A DNA stretch of 64,000 bases from JAMXLO01 sp964427005 (GCA_964427005.1 CAYRTL010000009.1:13744-77743), one strand, 5' to 3'. Numbered from the stretch's first letter, positions 25,633-35,024 are shown. A program made the numbers and translations. The notes: generated from the letters alone by a model not told the origin.

Positions 25633-28115
25633 GAGGTGAACAGCGATGCCTGCACCGGCCGCCGGCGCATCACGTTAATGCGGTGGATCGCCTTCACCGG
25701 CGGCGGCTCCTTATCGCCGGTAGCTTCGGCAATGATCGCCTCTGCCTCCGCCAGCAGCTTCTCCTCGTCCGCATCGGACCGCACGCTCTCGCGGCCGATC
25801 TCCAGCAGCACCGGCACCGACAGCGGCGATACGCGCGACAGCACCATGTGCACGATCCGGCCTTTCACCCGCGCGAGCATGCCGGCGATGCGCGACAGGT
25901 CAGTCAGCCCGCCCGCTGCATCGGCACGTGTGGCGCGCAGCAGGATGTGATCTGGCTGATGCCGGCGCAGCACGTCGTAGATCAGGTCCGAGTTTACCGT
26001 CACTTGCTTGCGGCTCTTCTCTGCGCCGGGATGGTGTCGCTCGATCAGTCCCGCGATCACCGCGACATTGCGGAACGTGCGGCGCAGCATTGAACTCTCT
26101 GCCAGCCAGGACTCCAGGTCATCGCCCAGCATGTCCTGGTCGAACAGCTTGGCCACATCGCGCGGCTGTTCGGCTGACCAGATGCCCAGAACATAATCCG
26201 TGGCCACGAAGCCGAGCGGCGCGTACCCTTCGCGCTCCAAGCGTTTGGTCAGCAGCATGCCAAGTGTCTGGTGCGCGTTTCGGCCTTCGAAGCAATACGC
26301 CACCAGGTACCAGCGATCGCCACGCGGGAATGTCTCCACCAACAGATCATTGCGTCCGGGCAGACGCGATCGCGCCTTTTGCAGCTTCAACCACGCTTGC
26401 ACACGTTCAGGAAAGAGCTCCCAGCTCGATGGACTTTGCAGCAATCCCCGTACGCGGTTGGCGAGGTTGGTCGTGAGCGGAAGGCGGCCACCTTCGTAGG
26501 CCGGCACCATCGGTTCACCAGTGCCGCCTTCGGCGCATTCCACCGCGTTCTCGTTCAGCCGAAGGAAACGCAGCAGCCGCCCGGCGAACATGAAAGTATC
26601 GCCCGGGCGCAGCAGATTGACAAAGTATTCCTCGATTTCGCCCAGCACCGGCCCGAACCGCTTCTTGCCGACAAGGCGCACCTTGATCAGCGGTGCCTCG
26701 ACGATCGTGCCGATGTTCATTCGATGCTGACGAGCGATAAGCTCTGATCGCACATGCACGCGACCTTCACTGTCGCGGAACAGCTTGCGCCAACGATCGT
26801 ATGCCGCCAGTGCGTACCCGCCGTTCTCGACGAACATCAGCACGTCGTCGAAGTCCTTGCGCGACAGTTCAGCGTATGGCGCCGCGCGTCGTACTTCAGT
26901 ATACACATCGTCCGGATCGAATGGCGCCGAACATGCCAGTCCAAGCAGATGCTGCGCGAGCACATCCAATCCGCCCGGTCGTGGCGGATCGCCATCCAGT
27001 TCCCGTGCCGCCACACCAAGCATGGCCGCCTCGCACTCCAGCACCTCGAAACGGTTGGCCGGCACCAGGATAGCGCGCGACGCCTCGTCCATGCGGTGAT
27101 TGGCGCGTCCCACGCGTTGCAGCAGCCGCGACACGCCCTTCGGCGCACCGACCTGGATCACCTGGTCCACGCCGCCCCAGTCGATGCCGAGATCGAGCGA
27201 CGATGTCGCCACGACCGCGCGGAGCTTCCCCGACGCCATCGCCGCCTCGACACGGCGCCGCTGCTCCACCTCCAGTGACCCGTGATGCAGCGCTATCGGC
27301 AGCGTCGGTTCATTCAGCTTCCACAGCGCCTGGAACATCAGCTCTGCCTGGGCGCGCGTATTGACGAATACGATTGTCATGCCGGCGGCGCGGATGCGCG
27401 CCATCACGCCAGGCGCCGCCTCGAGGCCCATATGGCCAGACCAGGACAGCTCGCCATCCGGTAGCATCATCGTCAGTTCCGGCGGCGTGCCGTCTGGCTC
27501 CTCGATCAGCCGTTCGGCGCCGACATAGGCCCGAATGGCGGCAGGATGCGCCACCGTCGCCGAAAGTCCGACACGGCGAGAGGAGGGTGCCAGCGTCATC
27601 AGGCGTGACACGCAGAGCGCCAACTGGTCGCCGCGTTTGGTGCCGGCCAGCGCGTGCACCTCGTCCATTACCACGGTCGCGAGTCCGGCGAACATCGCAG
27701 GCGCGTCAGGCAGGGACAGCAGCACAGCCAGGCTCTCAGGCGTGGTCAGCAAAATGTTCGGCGGCGCGGCGCGCTGCCTTGCACGGCGGTTGGATGGAGT
27801 GTCGCCGGTCCGTGTCTCGATCGAGACAGGCAGGCACATCTCCTCCACCGGCACTGTGAGGTTGCGAGCGATATCCGTGGCGAGCGCCTTCAATGGGCTG
27901 ACATACAGCGTATGCAGACCGGTCCGGGGGGCCTGGGTCAGCTCCACCAGCGAGGGCAGGAAGCCGGCCAGCGTCTTGCCCCCGCCGGTGGGCGCGATCA
28001 GCAGCACGCTCTCGCCGGCACGCGCGGCATCCAGCATGGCCAGCTGATGCCGTCGTGGCGTCCAGCCGCGGGAGGCGAACCAGCCAGCGAAGGGTTCTGG
28101 CAATGTTCCGATCAT
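25629..28115 (-). CDS. Ligase-associated DNA damage response DEXH-box helicase (Lhr-like)
   Basis: An 828-residue superfamily 2 helicase. Walker A is APTGGGKT at residues 41-48, the box II sequence is DEVH, motif IV/V/VI regions are FVNTRAQAE, ATSSLDLGIDWG and QRVGRANHR, and a long Lhr C-terminal region follows. The family works with an exonuclease, an ATP-dependent ligase and PdeM in DNA repair. It starts 55 bases from the divergent exonuclease gene, so the two probably share a promoter region. Confidence 0.92.
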   Translation of the reverse strand: MIGTLPEPFAGWFASRGWTPRRHQLAMLDAARAGESVLLIAPTGGGKTLAGFLPSLVELTQAPRTGLHTLYVSPLKALATDIARNLTVPVEEMCLPVSIETRTGDTPSNRRARQRAAPPNILLTTPESLAVLLSLPDAPAMFAGLATVVMDEVHALAGTKRGDQLALCVSRLMTLAPSSRRVGLSATVAHPAAIRAYVGAERLIEEPDGTPPELTMMLPDGELSWSGHMGLEAAPGVMARIRAAGMTIVFVNTRAQAELMFQALWKLNEPTLPIALHHGSLEVEQRRRVEAAMASGKLRAVVATSSLDLGIDWGGVDQVIQVGAPKGVSRLLQRVGRANHRMDEASRAILVPANRFEVLECEAAMLGVAARELDGDPPRPGGLDVLAQHLLGLACSAPFDPDDVYTEVRRAAPYAELSRKDFDDVLMFVENGGYALAAYDRWRKLFRDSEGRVHVRSELIARQHRMNIGTIVEAPLIKVRLVGKKRFGPVLGEIEEYFVNLLRPGDTFMFAGRLLRFLRLNENAVECAEGGTGEPMVPAYEGGRLPLTTNLANRVRGLLQSPSSWELFPERVQAWLKLQKARSRLPGRNDLLVETFPRGDRWYLVAYCFEGRNAHQTLGMLLTKRLEREGYAPLGFVATDYVLGIWSAEQPRDVAKLFDQDMLGDDLESWLAESSMLRRTFRNVAVIAGLIERHHPGAEKSRKQVTVNSDLIYDVLRRHQPDHILLRATRADAAGGLTDLSRIAGMLARVKGRIVHMVLSRVSPLSVPVLLEIGRESVRSDADEEKLLAEAEAIIAEATGDKEPPPVKAIHRINVMRRRPVQASLFTS

Positions 28116-28170
28116 GCCGCCGTTCTATTGAGTCTGGCGCACGGACGGAAGCACCGCCAAGTGTGAGGCG

Positions 28171-29217
28171 ATGTCGCATCCCTCCAACTGGCTACGTGTG
28201 CTGCCGCAGGGTCTCTATTGCGAGCCCGGCGGCTTCTTCATCGATCCCACCCGGGCGGTGGATCGTGCCGTCATCACCCATGCGCATTCCGATCACGCGC
28301 GGCCCGACCATCGGGCGGTGCTGGGAAGCGGCGACACGCTCGCGCTGATGCGGGCGCGGCTTGGCGACGAGCGGGCAGGGGTGACGCAGCAGGCGTTGGG
28401 GTGGGGCGAGCCGGCGCACGTTGGCGATGTCCGGCTTTGGCTCCAGCCGGCCGGCCATGTGCTGGGGAGCGCCCAGGTAGCCATGGAGTACCGAGGCACG
28501 CGGGCGGTGGTCAGTGGCGACTACAAGCGGTCGAGCGATCCCACATGCGCGAGCTTCGTTCCGATCCCTTGCGACGTGTTCATCACCGAAGCGACGTTCG
28601 CGTTGCCGGTCTTTCGCCACCCGCCGCCGGATCAGGAGATCGGCCGGCTGCTGGCGAGCGTGGCGCTATTTCCCGAACGCACGCACGTCGTGGGCTGCTA
28701 CGCGCTGGGCAAGTGCCAGAGGCTGATCGCGCTGCTGCGCCAGGCTGGATGGGACGGGCCGATCTGGTTGCATGGCGCGTTGGCCGCGCTGTGTCGCGTG
28801 TATGAGGCACATGGGGTGGCATTAGGCGATCTGCGGCCGGCCACCGTAGCGGCGAAGGGAGAACTGACGGGCTCGATCGTGCTCGCCCCACCGGCCGCCG
28901 TGACAGACCGATGGGCGCGACGGCTGTCCGATCCCGTCGTAGCCATGGCGTCGGGCTGGATGCGCGTACGGCAACGCGCAAAATCGCGCGGAGTGGAACT
29001 ACCGCTGGTGATCTCCGACCACGCCGACTGGGATGAACTGAATGCCACCATCGATGAGGTCGGAGCGCCGGAGGTATGGGTGACGCATGGTCGCGAGGAG
29101 GCGCTGATCCACGCCGCGGCCGCACGTGGCATCAAGGGTCGAGCGTTGCGGCTGGTGGGATATGGCGAGGAGGACGAAGCGGAGGATCCGATTGAGGATC
29201 TGGCCTCTTCATACTAA
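28171..29217 (+). CDS. Ligase-associated DNA damage response exonuclease
   Basis: A 348-residue beta-CASP metallo-beta-lactamase nuclease with THAHSDHARPDH (HxHxDH metal motif), AGHVLGSAQ, SGDYKRSSDP and ITEATFALP, all typical of the ligase-associated exonuclease family. The usual partner, an ATP-dependent DNA ligase, normally directly follows this gene but is absent here; a short ORF and a cupin come next. Start ATG 28171. Confidence 0.9.
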   Translation: MSHPSNWLRVLPQGLYCEPGGFFIDPTRAVDRAVITHAHSDHARPDHRAVLGSGDTLALMRARLGDERAGVTQQALGWGEPAHVGDVRLWLQPAGHVLGSAQVAMEYRGTRAVVSGDYKRSSDPTCASFVPIPCDVFITEATFALPVFRHPPPDQEIGRLLASVALFPERTHVVGCYALGKCQRLIALLRQAGWDGPIWLHGALAALCRVYEAHGVALGDLRPATVAAKGELTGSIVLAPPAAVTDRWARRLSDPVVAMASGWMRVRQRAKSRGVELPLVISDHADWDELNATIDEVGAPEVWVTHGREEALIHAAAARGIKGRALRLVGYGEEDEAEDPIEDLASSY

Positions 29218-29250
29218 ACCTGCTCCAAAATGGAGATCGCGAGAGGGGGC

Positions 29251-29373
29251 ATGGTGATAAAGGTCATTGATGCCCCCGCACTTGCTGCCGCAACCTTTGC
29301 GGAGGAGGTTTCTGCTCAGGTGCGAGACTGTTACCTGACAGGGTATGACCCGCGTTATCTCCATCTGGGTTGA
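29251..29373 (+). CDS. Short hypothetical ORF
   Basis: A 40-codon frame starting ATG 29251 with AGAGGGGG directly upstream (an in-frame ATG at 29230 gives 47 residues) and ending TGA at 29371-29373. The peptide (MVIKVIDAPALAAATFAEEV, ends YDPRYLHLG) looks like a normal soluble protein. It fills the gap between the exonuclease and cupin genes. Real status uncertain. Confidence 0.3.
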   Translation: MVIKVIDAPALAAATFAEEVSAQVRDCYLTGYDPRYLHLG

Positions 29374-29402
29374 CAGCTCGCAAAAGCAGCGGAGACGTTC
29401 AG

Positions 29403-29903
29403 ATGACCGAACCTCAGACCTTCACCTTTGCCGACGATGGTGCAATCCCCAACTCGAAGTTGCCGCTCCTGGTGTATCGCGACGCGGTGCCGGCAGATCC
29501 AGCGGCGATAGAACGCATTTTCACTGCCAACCGCTGGCCTGCCGCATGGCGCGATCAGGTGCATCCGTTCCATCACTTCCACAGCGATGCACATGAGGTA
29601 CTCGGCGTGGCAAGCGGTTCCGCCAAGGTCCGCTTCGGCGGTCCTTCCGGGGAAGTGCTGGAGGTGAGCGCCGGCGACGTGGTGGTGGTGCCCGCCGGGG
29701 TGGGCCACTGTAACGTGGGCAAGACGACCGATCTGCTCATCGTCGGTGCCTATCCGGACAACACAGCGCGGCGCGACCTGCGGCGCGGCGACCCCGCGGA
29801 GCACGACGAGGCGGTACGCAACATCGCTGCGGTGAAGCTACCCGCTGCCGATCCAGTGTCGGGAGAGAACGGTCCCTTGGTGCAGATCTGGGGCGGGCAC
29901 TGA
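29403..29903 (+). CDS. Cupin domain protein
   Basis: A 166-residue single-domain cupin. The first motif is HPFHHFHSDAHEVLGVASGSAKV and the second is GDVVVVPAGVGHC, containing the expected His and Glu metal ligands. ATG 29403 has GGAG upstream. It precedes the NlpC-like gene by 23 bases. Function unknown. Confidence 0.8.
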   Translation: MTEPQTFTFADDGAIPNSKLPLLVYRDAVPADPAAIERIFTANRWPAAWRDQVHPFHHFHSDAHEVLGVASGSAKVRFGGPSGEVLEVSAGDVVVVPAGVGHCNVGKTTDLLIVGAYPDNTARRDLRRGDPAEHDEAVRNIAAVKLPAADPVSGENGPLVQIWGGH

Positions 29904-29926
29904 TCACAGGACTTCGTGGAGGAAAC

Positions 29927-30427
29927 ATGAGCGAACGTCGGGTGCCCGACGCAGAACTGGAGAACTATGTCGGGAAGAACATCGCGCTGATCTGTGACCA
30001 CAACTACATCAGCGAAGCAGCCCACACCAATCACTGCGCGCACTTCCTCGGCCACGTACTTGGTCTGCGGTTCGGTCTGACGTGCGGCGATATGACCAAT
30101 GACGCGCATGGGGGCGGAACGCTGCGTGTCAACGACATCTACAATCGCTGCACTGATCGCGGCCTGTGGTCGAACAAGCCGACTCCCCTGATCTATTGCC
30201 TGATCTTTGCGACGCATCCTTCAAACATAAGCGGCGATCGGATGGGAACGCACAGCCACAAGCATGTCGGCATTTGGCGGTTCCCGTACGTCTACAACTA
30301 TTCGACGATGAACCGGCAGGTGCTGAAGGAGGAGGTGCCTGACTTCCTGGCGCGACTCAGTGGCGTGTATGACCCGCAGGGCAACAATCCGGTGCAGCTC
30401 TACTACGGGCGGCAGTTGCCGGATTAG
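29927..30427 (+). CDS. Hypothetical protein, NlpC/P60-like cysteine hydrolase candidate
   Basis: A 166-residue protein with GGAGGAAAC before ATG 29927. I do not recognise a named family. It contains NHCAHFLGHVLGL (C37, H39) near the N-terminus and HSHKHVGIWRFPY (H113 followed by V-G-I-W) later, in the Cys-then-His order and wording of NlpC/P60-like papain-fold hydrolases. No signal peptide is seen. The assignment is by motif resemblance only. Confidence 0.6.
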   Translation: MSERRVPDAELENYVGKNIALICDHNYISEAAHTNHCAHFLGHVLGLRFGLTCGDMTNDAHGGGTLRVNDIYNRCTDRGLWSNKPTPLIYCLIFATHPSNISGDRMGTHSHKHVGIWRFPYVYNYSTMNRQVLKEEVPDFLARLSGVYDPQGNNPVQLYYGRQLPD

Positions 30428-30478
30428 AGCGTGAGGACGGTAGGGGGATCATATCCCCTCGGCGCTCGCTACTCTTAT

Positions 30479-30509
30479 CGTCATGGCGGGGCCAGGCCCG
30501 GCCATGACG
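30479..30509. repeat. Dispersed palindrome, single-hairpin copy
   Basis: A 31-base palindrome with CGTCATGG and CCATGACG ends and a CGGGGCCAGGCCCGG core, the same half-unit as at 18944. It lies between the convergent genes ending at 30427 and 30561. Confidence 0.75.
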
Positions 30510-30560
30510 ATAGTCCGGTCCCTGCGTTCTCAACGTCACCACAAAGACACGACGGAGTTG

Positions 30561-31136
30561 CTACCGGGGTCGCAGGTCATTGTTGGTGCGGTGATCGCCG
30601 GACATCCATCGCGCCAGCTCGGAATGCGCGTCGGCGCGGCGAATTGCATCGATCTGCTCGACACCGGGAGGATCGACTGTGAACTCCACGATCAATCCGT
30701 CCGGTGAAGTCGCATAGACCGACTTGCAGTACCCATGGTCGGTCTCCCGGAACTTCTCGCCAGACCGCTTCAGCCGATCCACGATTTCGTCATACGTACG
30801 ATCCGACACCTTGAACGCGACATGATCGAAACTGCCGACCACGGGCGGTTTTTCCGCGATTACCAGCTTGTAGATGTCAGGATCGGCGAACGAGAAGAAT
30901 GCCAGTGCGCCACCGTCAGCCATGCCGAAAAACGTGTGGCACATCGCGACATCGCGCCCGAGCCACGCATTGTGATGCCGCTCGCACCAGGTTGCGACCA
31001 GCGGAATACCCAGCAGGTCCTCGAAGAACTGCCGGTTCGCTTCCTGATCGCGCACCACGTAGGCGTGGTGATGCAGGCGCTGTGGTAACTCGGCGAGCAG
31101 GCCTGGCTTTTCCTTGACGGCTTCCGCGGTTGCCAT
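30561..31136 (-). CDS. VOC family protein (glyoxalase/dioxygenase fold)
   Basis: A 191-residue vicinal-oxygen-chelate protein. The first half has HHHAYVVRDQEANRQFFEDLLG and the second FDHVAFKVSDRTYDEIVDRLK, with the metal-binding Glu expected in SPDGLIVEFTVDPPG. ATG 31136 follows AGGAGGAACG. It resembles catechol dioxygenase-type VOC proteins; the substrate is unknown. Confidence 0.85.
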   Translation of the reverse strand: MATAEAVKEKPGLLAELPQRLHHHAYVVRDQEANRQFFEDLLGIPLVATWCERHHNAWLGRDVAMCHTFFGMADGGALAFFSFADPDIYKLVIAEKPPVVGSFDHVAFKVSDRTYDEIVDRLKRSGEKFRETDHGYCKSVYATSPDGLIVEFTVDPPGVEQIDAIRRADAHSELARWMSGDHRTNNDLRPR

Positions 31137-31213
31137 GGTTGCGTTCCTCCTCCTGCCGATGCGGACCTTGCTCTTGCTCTCCTGTCCTCGCAAGCGATGG
31201 CAGGCTGCCAGCC

Positions 31214-32161
31214 TCACCCATCCTTCTTGCGTTCCAGGGCCGCTCGGTCCCAATGCCCGAGGTCCGCGGCGGCCGCATATGTGCTGTTCAGGTAATCGAG
31301 CAATGCATCATCGGGTGATTGCGATTGACGGACAACATCGTAGCTTACGATGAGCTGTCCGAGTTCCTGGTCGTAGTAGGTCTGATCTGGCCTGGTCGGT
31401 GCATCGGCAAAGCCGGGTGGCTCGGGATAGGCGTAGCTGTAGAAGGCAGGGCGGCCGAAGCCGCCGTTTCCAGGCCAGAAGCCGCAACTGCTCACTTCGT
31501 GGGAATACGCTTCCTGCATCACCCATGCGCCCAGATTCGGTGAATGACTGTTCAGCTTCGGCGCCAAGCGCCCCGAGAAGCGGGTGACTGCCAGATCGAA
31601 GCTGCCCCAGAAGAAGTGGACTGGACTGACCTTCCCCAGGAATGGCGAGCGAAACTGGGTAAAGACCCGATCCGCCTGTAGCAGAGCGCGCCAGAACCGG
31701 TTGGCGTAGTCCGGATCATAGGAACCGTGCTCACTGTCCTGCTCGAACGGGATGGCATTCTCTATTTCAACCGGCATGGTCCATATCCGCGTCGCCAACC
31801 CGAGAGCGCCCAACCGGCTCATCACCTCAGTGTAGAAATCGGCAACCGTCCGCGGAACGAGCGCGATGGTTTCGAGCTCGCCTTTGCTTGTCTGGATTTT
31901 AAGGCAATGGTCGATGAAATCGAAGTCGATCTGGAAGTGCTGCACACCATAGGGGATTGGCGATGTGGTCAGCCCGCGACAGGTCACGTAGAGCGGAACT
32001 TGCCACCAATGGTTGATCATTGCTGCATGTGCCAGGCGAATCTTCCCCACCACCTGTGTCCACAGATGAAGCGTCGCACAGGTATCTGCCCAGTCTTCCA
32101 GCGGAAGGTCAGGCCAATCGGCTGCTGAGGATTTACCAGGGGAATGCTCCATCTGCGCCAT
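31214..32161 (-). CDS. DUF5996 family protein
   Basis: A 315-residue protein of the DUF5996 family, shown by WPDLPLEDWADTCATLHLWTQ, the VNHWWQVPLY-like NHWWQVPLYVTCRGLTTS, and the Trp/Pro-rich C-terminal part (GFWPGNGGFGRPAFYSYAYP). Function is unknown. ATG 32161 is one of three in-frame starts within 20 bases; GGAGG lies just upstream of the earliest. Confidence 0.82.
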   Translation of the reverse strand: MAQMEHSPGKSSAADWPDLPLEDWADTCATLHLWTQVVGKIRLAHAAMINHWWQVPLYVTCRGLTTSPIPYGVQHFQIDFDFIDHCLKIQTSKGELETIALVPRTVADFYTEVMSRLGALGLATRIWTMPVEIENAIPFEQDSEHGSYDPDYANRFWRALLQADRVFTQFRSPFLGKVSPVHFFWGSFDLAVTRFSGRLAPKLNSHSPNLGAWVMQEAYSHEVSSCGFWPGNGGFGRPAFYSYAYPEPPGFADAPTRPDQTYYDQELGQLIVSYDVVRQSQSPDDALLDYLNSTYAAAADLGHWDRAALERKKDG

Positions 32162-32204
32162 CGCTACCATCGCCTCCGTAATCTGCGTCGTTCCTCCCCA
32201 GAGT

Positions 32205-32240
32205 GTCATTGCGAGGCCCGCAGGCCGGAGCAATCCCTTG
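32205..32240. repeat. GTCATTGCGAG/GCAAT repeat, partial copy
   Basis: GTCATTGCGAG is followed by an internal GCCCGCAGGC palindrome and GCAATCC. It belongs to the same repeat family as 42281-42365 and lies between DUF5996 and the quinone oxidoreductase gene. Confidence 0.5.
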
Positions 32241-32258
32241 CCTGTCGGGACACTCCGG

Positions 32259-33260
32259 TCAGGGTACCAACAGGATCTTGCCGATGTGCTCGCTTGACTC
32301 CATCAGCCGATGTGCCTCCGCCGCCTCGCGCAACGGGAACTGACGATAGGTGAATGTGCGCAGCTTGCCCTGCGACCACCATGGCCAGACCTTCTCGCGC
32401 AGCGCGGCAATGATCGCTGCTTTCTGCTCCACACTGCGCGAGCGCAAGGTTGAGCCGGTGACGGTCAGGTGCTTGCGCTGGATTGCGCCGAAATCCGCTT
32501 CCACCTTCGTGCCACGCATGAGCGCGACGAAACACAGCCGCCCCTCATGCGCGAGCAGCTCGATCTGGCGCGGAATGTATTCGCCGCCCACCATGTCGAG
32601 GATCGCGTCCACGCCACGACCACCCGTGAACTCCTTGCCCACAGCGACGAAATCCTGCGTGCGATAATTGATCGCGACATCCGCGCCGAACTCGCGGCAG
32701 GCCTGGCACTTCGCGTCAGATCCGGCAGTGGCCAGCACCTTGCAGCCCCATGCCTTGGCAAGCTGAATCGCTGTCACGCCGATGCCGCTCGAGCCGCCCT
32801 GCACCAGGAATGTCTCGCCCGGCTGCAGGTGCATCCGATCGAACACATTCGTCCATACAGTGCAGAATGTCTCGGGTAGGCCGCCAGCATCGATCAGGCC
32901 CACACGCGCCGGCACAGGCAGGCATTGCACAGCCGGCACTGCGGCGTACTCGCCATACCCATCGCCGATCATCAATGCGCAGATCTGATCGCCGTCTTTC
33001 CACTGGCTGACGCCATGGCCCAGCTTCACCACGGTGCCGGAGCACTCCAGGCCGGGTATGTCGGGAGCGCCGGGCGGCATCGGATAGCGACCCATGCGCT
33101 GCAGGCAGTCCGCGCGGTTCACGCCGGCCGCCGCGATACGGATCAGCACCTCACCCGGCTTCGGCTCCGGAACAGGACGTGTTGCCGGCACCAGCACCTC
33201 GGGTCCGCCCGGCTTGGTAATCTCGATGACAGTCTGGGTGGCGGGAATGTTGGCGAGCAC
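32259..33260 (-). CDS. NAD(P)H-quinone oxidoreductase, zinc-free MDR family (PIG3-like)
   Basis: A 333-residue medium-chain reductase. It has GVNRADCLQRMGRYPMPPGAPD, the Rossmann segment QGGSSGIGVTAIQLAKAWG, NYRTQDF and the TGSTLRSRS stretch, the wording of the PIG3/quinone oxidoreductase group. GTG 33260 with GCAGGAGG upstream was chosen over an earlier start. It diverges from the next operon. Confidence 0.87.
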   Translation of the reverse strand: MLANIPATQTVIEITKPGGPEVLVPATRPVPEPKPGEVLIRIAAAGVNRADCLQRMGRYPMPPGAPDIPGLECSGTVVKLGHGVSQWKDGDQICALMIGDGYGEYAAVPAVQCLPVPARVGLIDAGGLPETFCTVWTNVFDRMHLQPGETFLVQGGSSGIGVTAIQLAKAWGCKVLATAGSDAKCQACREFGADVAINYRTQDFVAVGKEFTGGRGVDAILDMVGGEYIPRQIELLAHEGRLCFVALMRGTKVEADFGAIQRKHLTVTGSTLRSRSVEQKAAIIAALREKVWPWWSQGKLRTFTYRQFPLREAAEAHRLMESSEHIGKILLVP

Positions 33261-33362
33261 GGCCGGTCCTCCTGCAGAGATCTTCGATCGCGGATATGGC
33301 AAATCGCGGAGCCTCGCGCCAGAACGGTGCCGGTGGTACGCTGCCCACTTGGGAGGGGAGCC

Positions 33363-33746
33363 GTGGCTGCAATCGTCCCGATGATCGACCAGTGGCCGCT
33401 TGTCTCGACGTTTCCGGCCGAGGGCTACCGGATGCTGTATCCCGGCTCACTGGCGCTGTTTGGTTTCATCGGCTTCACGGTTCTGAAAATCCCAGGCGGG
33501 TGGTCAAATCCGCTCTACCTGGCGCCGTTGTTCGTCTCCGTGGTGCTGACCTACGGCATGTTCTGGTTCGTGTGGGCCTATTTCGGCGCACTGATCGCCT
33601 TTGCGTGTCTTGCGGGGCCTTACGTTCTGGCCGAAATCACCGGCAGCATGCTGCCGATACGCGCCCGCTCAATTCTGGTCTTCGTAGCCTTCCTTGGCAG
33701 CATTCTATGCGCCGACATGGCGGTCCACATGGGCGAGCTGGGCTGA
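33363..33746 (+). CDS. Small membrane protein
   Basis: A 127-residue hydrophobic protein with three probable helices (SLALFGFIGFTVL, PLFVSVVLTYGMFWFVWAYFGALIAF, SILVFVAFLGSILCADMAV). GTG 33363 has GGGAGGGG upstream. Its TGA overlaps the ATG of the PH-domain gene (TGATG), so the two are coupled. Family not recognised. Confidence 0.65.
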   Translation: MAAIVPMIDQWPLVSTFPAEGYRMLYPGSLALFGFIGFTVLKIPGGWSNPLYLAPLFVSVVLTYGMFWFVWAYFGALIAFACLAGPYVLAEITGSMLPIRARSILVFVAFLGSILCADMAVHMGELG

Positions 33747-34210
33747 TGCCCTATTACACGCAGGTGCTGCAGCCGGACGAGAAGGTACTCGTCGTGGGTC
33801 GCCTGCACTGGTCGATGTATATCCGCGGCCTGATCGTGCTGGCGGTCGGTGCAATCATTCTGGCGTGTTCGGACCAGCTACCTGATCCGGACTGGCAGCG
33901 CTACGCCCTCTGGACCGGTGGGGTCATCGCCGTATTGGGCATTCTGATGCTGCTCGTGGCCTGGATTCGGCGCCGGGCGACCGAGATCGTGGTGACCGAC
34001 AAGCGCGTCATCTTCAAGCGCGGCCTGCTGGCGCGGCACACCGTGGAAATGAACGTCAGCAAAATCGAAACGGTGGACGTGGAGCAGGACCTGTGGGCTC
34101 GCATCTGGGGCTACGGCACGTTGCTGATCCGTGGCACGGGCGCCGGGTTTGAGCCGTTGGTGGGAGTCGGTTCGCCGCTTCGTATCCGCAATGCCATCGT
34201 CGCCGGCTAG
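33746..34210 (+). CDS. PH domain (YdbS/bPH2-like) membrane protein
   Basis: A 154-residue protein starting with the bPH2 pattern YYTQVLQPDEKVLVVGRLHWSMYI, two transmembrane helices (residues about 30-75), then a bacterial PH domain: ATEIVVTDKRVIFKRGLLARHTVEMNVSKIETVDVEQ and a GxGTLLIRGTG strand. Cytoplasmic membrane. It overlaps folP by about 20 bases. Confidence 0.85.
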   Translation: MPYYTQVLQPDEKVLVVGRLHWSMYIRGLIVLAVGAIILACSDQLPDPDWQRYALWTGGVIAVLGILMLLVAWIRRRATEIVVTDKRVIFKRGLLARHTVEMNVSKIETVDVEQDLWARIWGYGTLLIRGTGAGFEPLVGVGSPLRIRNAIVAG

Positions 34211-35024
34211 GCTGTGGGCCGGCCTCGAGCTCGACCGGCCGCGCATCATGGGCGTGCTCAACGTCACGCCGGACAGCTTCAGCGATGGCGGCCGGTTTCT
34301 TGATCCGCAGGTAGCCATCGCCGCCGGTCAGGCGATGGCGGAAGCCGGTGCCGATATCCTCGATGTCGGCGGTGAGAGCACAAGGCCACGCTCGCTTCCC
34401 ACCCCACCTGAACTGGAGTGCGAACGGATTCTGCCGGTGATCGCAGGTCTTGCCGGGGCTGGCATCCGCGTTTCGGTCGATACCAGGCACGCGACGACGA
34501 TGGCGGCGGCTCTGGATGCTGGCGCGGCCATCGTGAACGATGTCTCGGGACTGGCCTTCGACCCCGCATCGGCTCCGCTGGTCGCCGCACGGGAATGCCC
34601 TGTCGTCCTGATGCACATGCGCGGAGAGCCCGCCAGCATGCACTCCCATGCCCGCTACCGCGATGTGGTCGCGGAGGTTCGCCAGGAGCTGGCGGAAAGG
34701 ATTGCCGCGGCGGAAGCTGCCGGGATCTCGCGCGACAAGATCGTCATCGACCCCGGTATCGGCTTCGCCAAGAAGCCCAGCCAGTCGATGGAGCTGCTGC
34801 GGCGCCTGCCAGAGCTGGCCGAACTAGGGCTCCCGATCCTCGTCGGCGTGTCCCGCAAGTCCTTCCTTGGCGCGGCAACCGGGGAAACTGACCCCGGCCG
34901 ACGCCTGGCGGGCTCCCTGGCCGCCGCCCTGTTCGCCGTCTCCCGAGGCGCGGGCATCCTGCGGGTGCATGATGTCGCAGAGACGGTGCAGGCGGTAGCA
35001 GCCTGGAAAGCGCTGTGTGGTTGA
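34191..35024 (+). CDS. folP: Dihydropteroate synthase
   Basis: A 277-residue enzyme with RIMGVLNVTPDSFSDGG, DVGGESTRPR, VNDVSG, VLMHMRG, DPGIGFAKK and VSRKSFLG, the full folP motif set. It joins p-aminobenzoate to the pterin pyrophosphate in folate synthesis. ATG 34191 lies inside the PH-domain gene end; a later in-frame ATG at 34248 is possible but would cut the first strand. folP followed by glmM is the usual alphaproteobacterial order. Confidence 0.92.
   Translation: MPSSPARLWAGLELDRPRIMGVLNVTPDSFSDGGRFLDPQVAIAAGQAMAEAGADILDVGGESTRPRSLPTPPELECERILPVIAGLAGAGIRVSVDTRHATTMAAALDAGAAIVNDVSGLAFDPASAPLVAARECPVVLMHMRGEPASMHSHARYRDVVAEVRQELAERIAAAEAAGISRDKIVIDPGIGFAKKPSQSMELLRRLPELAELGLPILVGVSRKSFLGAATGETDPGRRLAGSLAAALFAVSRGAGILRVHDVAETVQAVAAWKALCG

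Noticed and set aside
27100..28115. Long open frames opposite the helicase gene
   Set aside because: They are the complement of a high-GC coding gene; they lack ribosome sites and recognisable domains.
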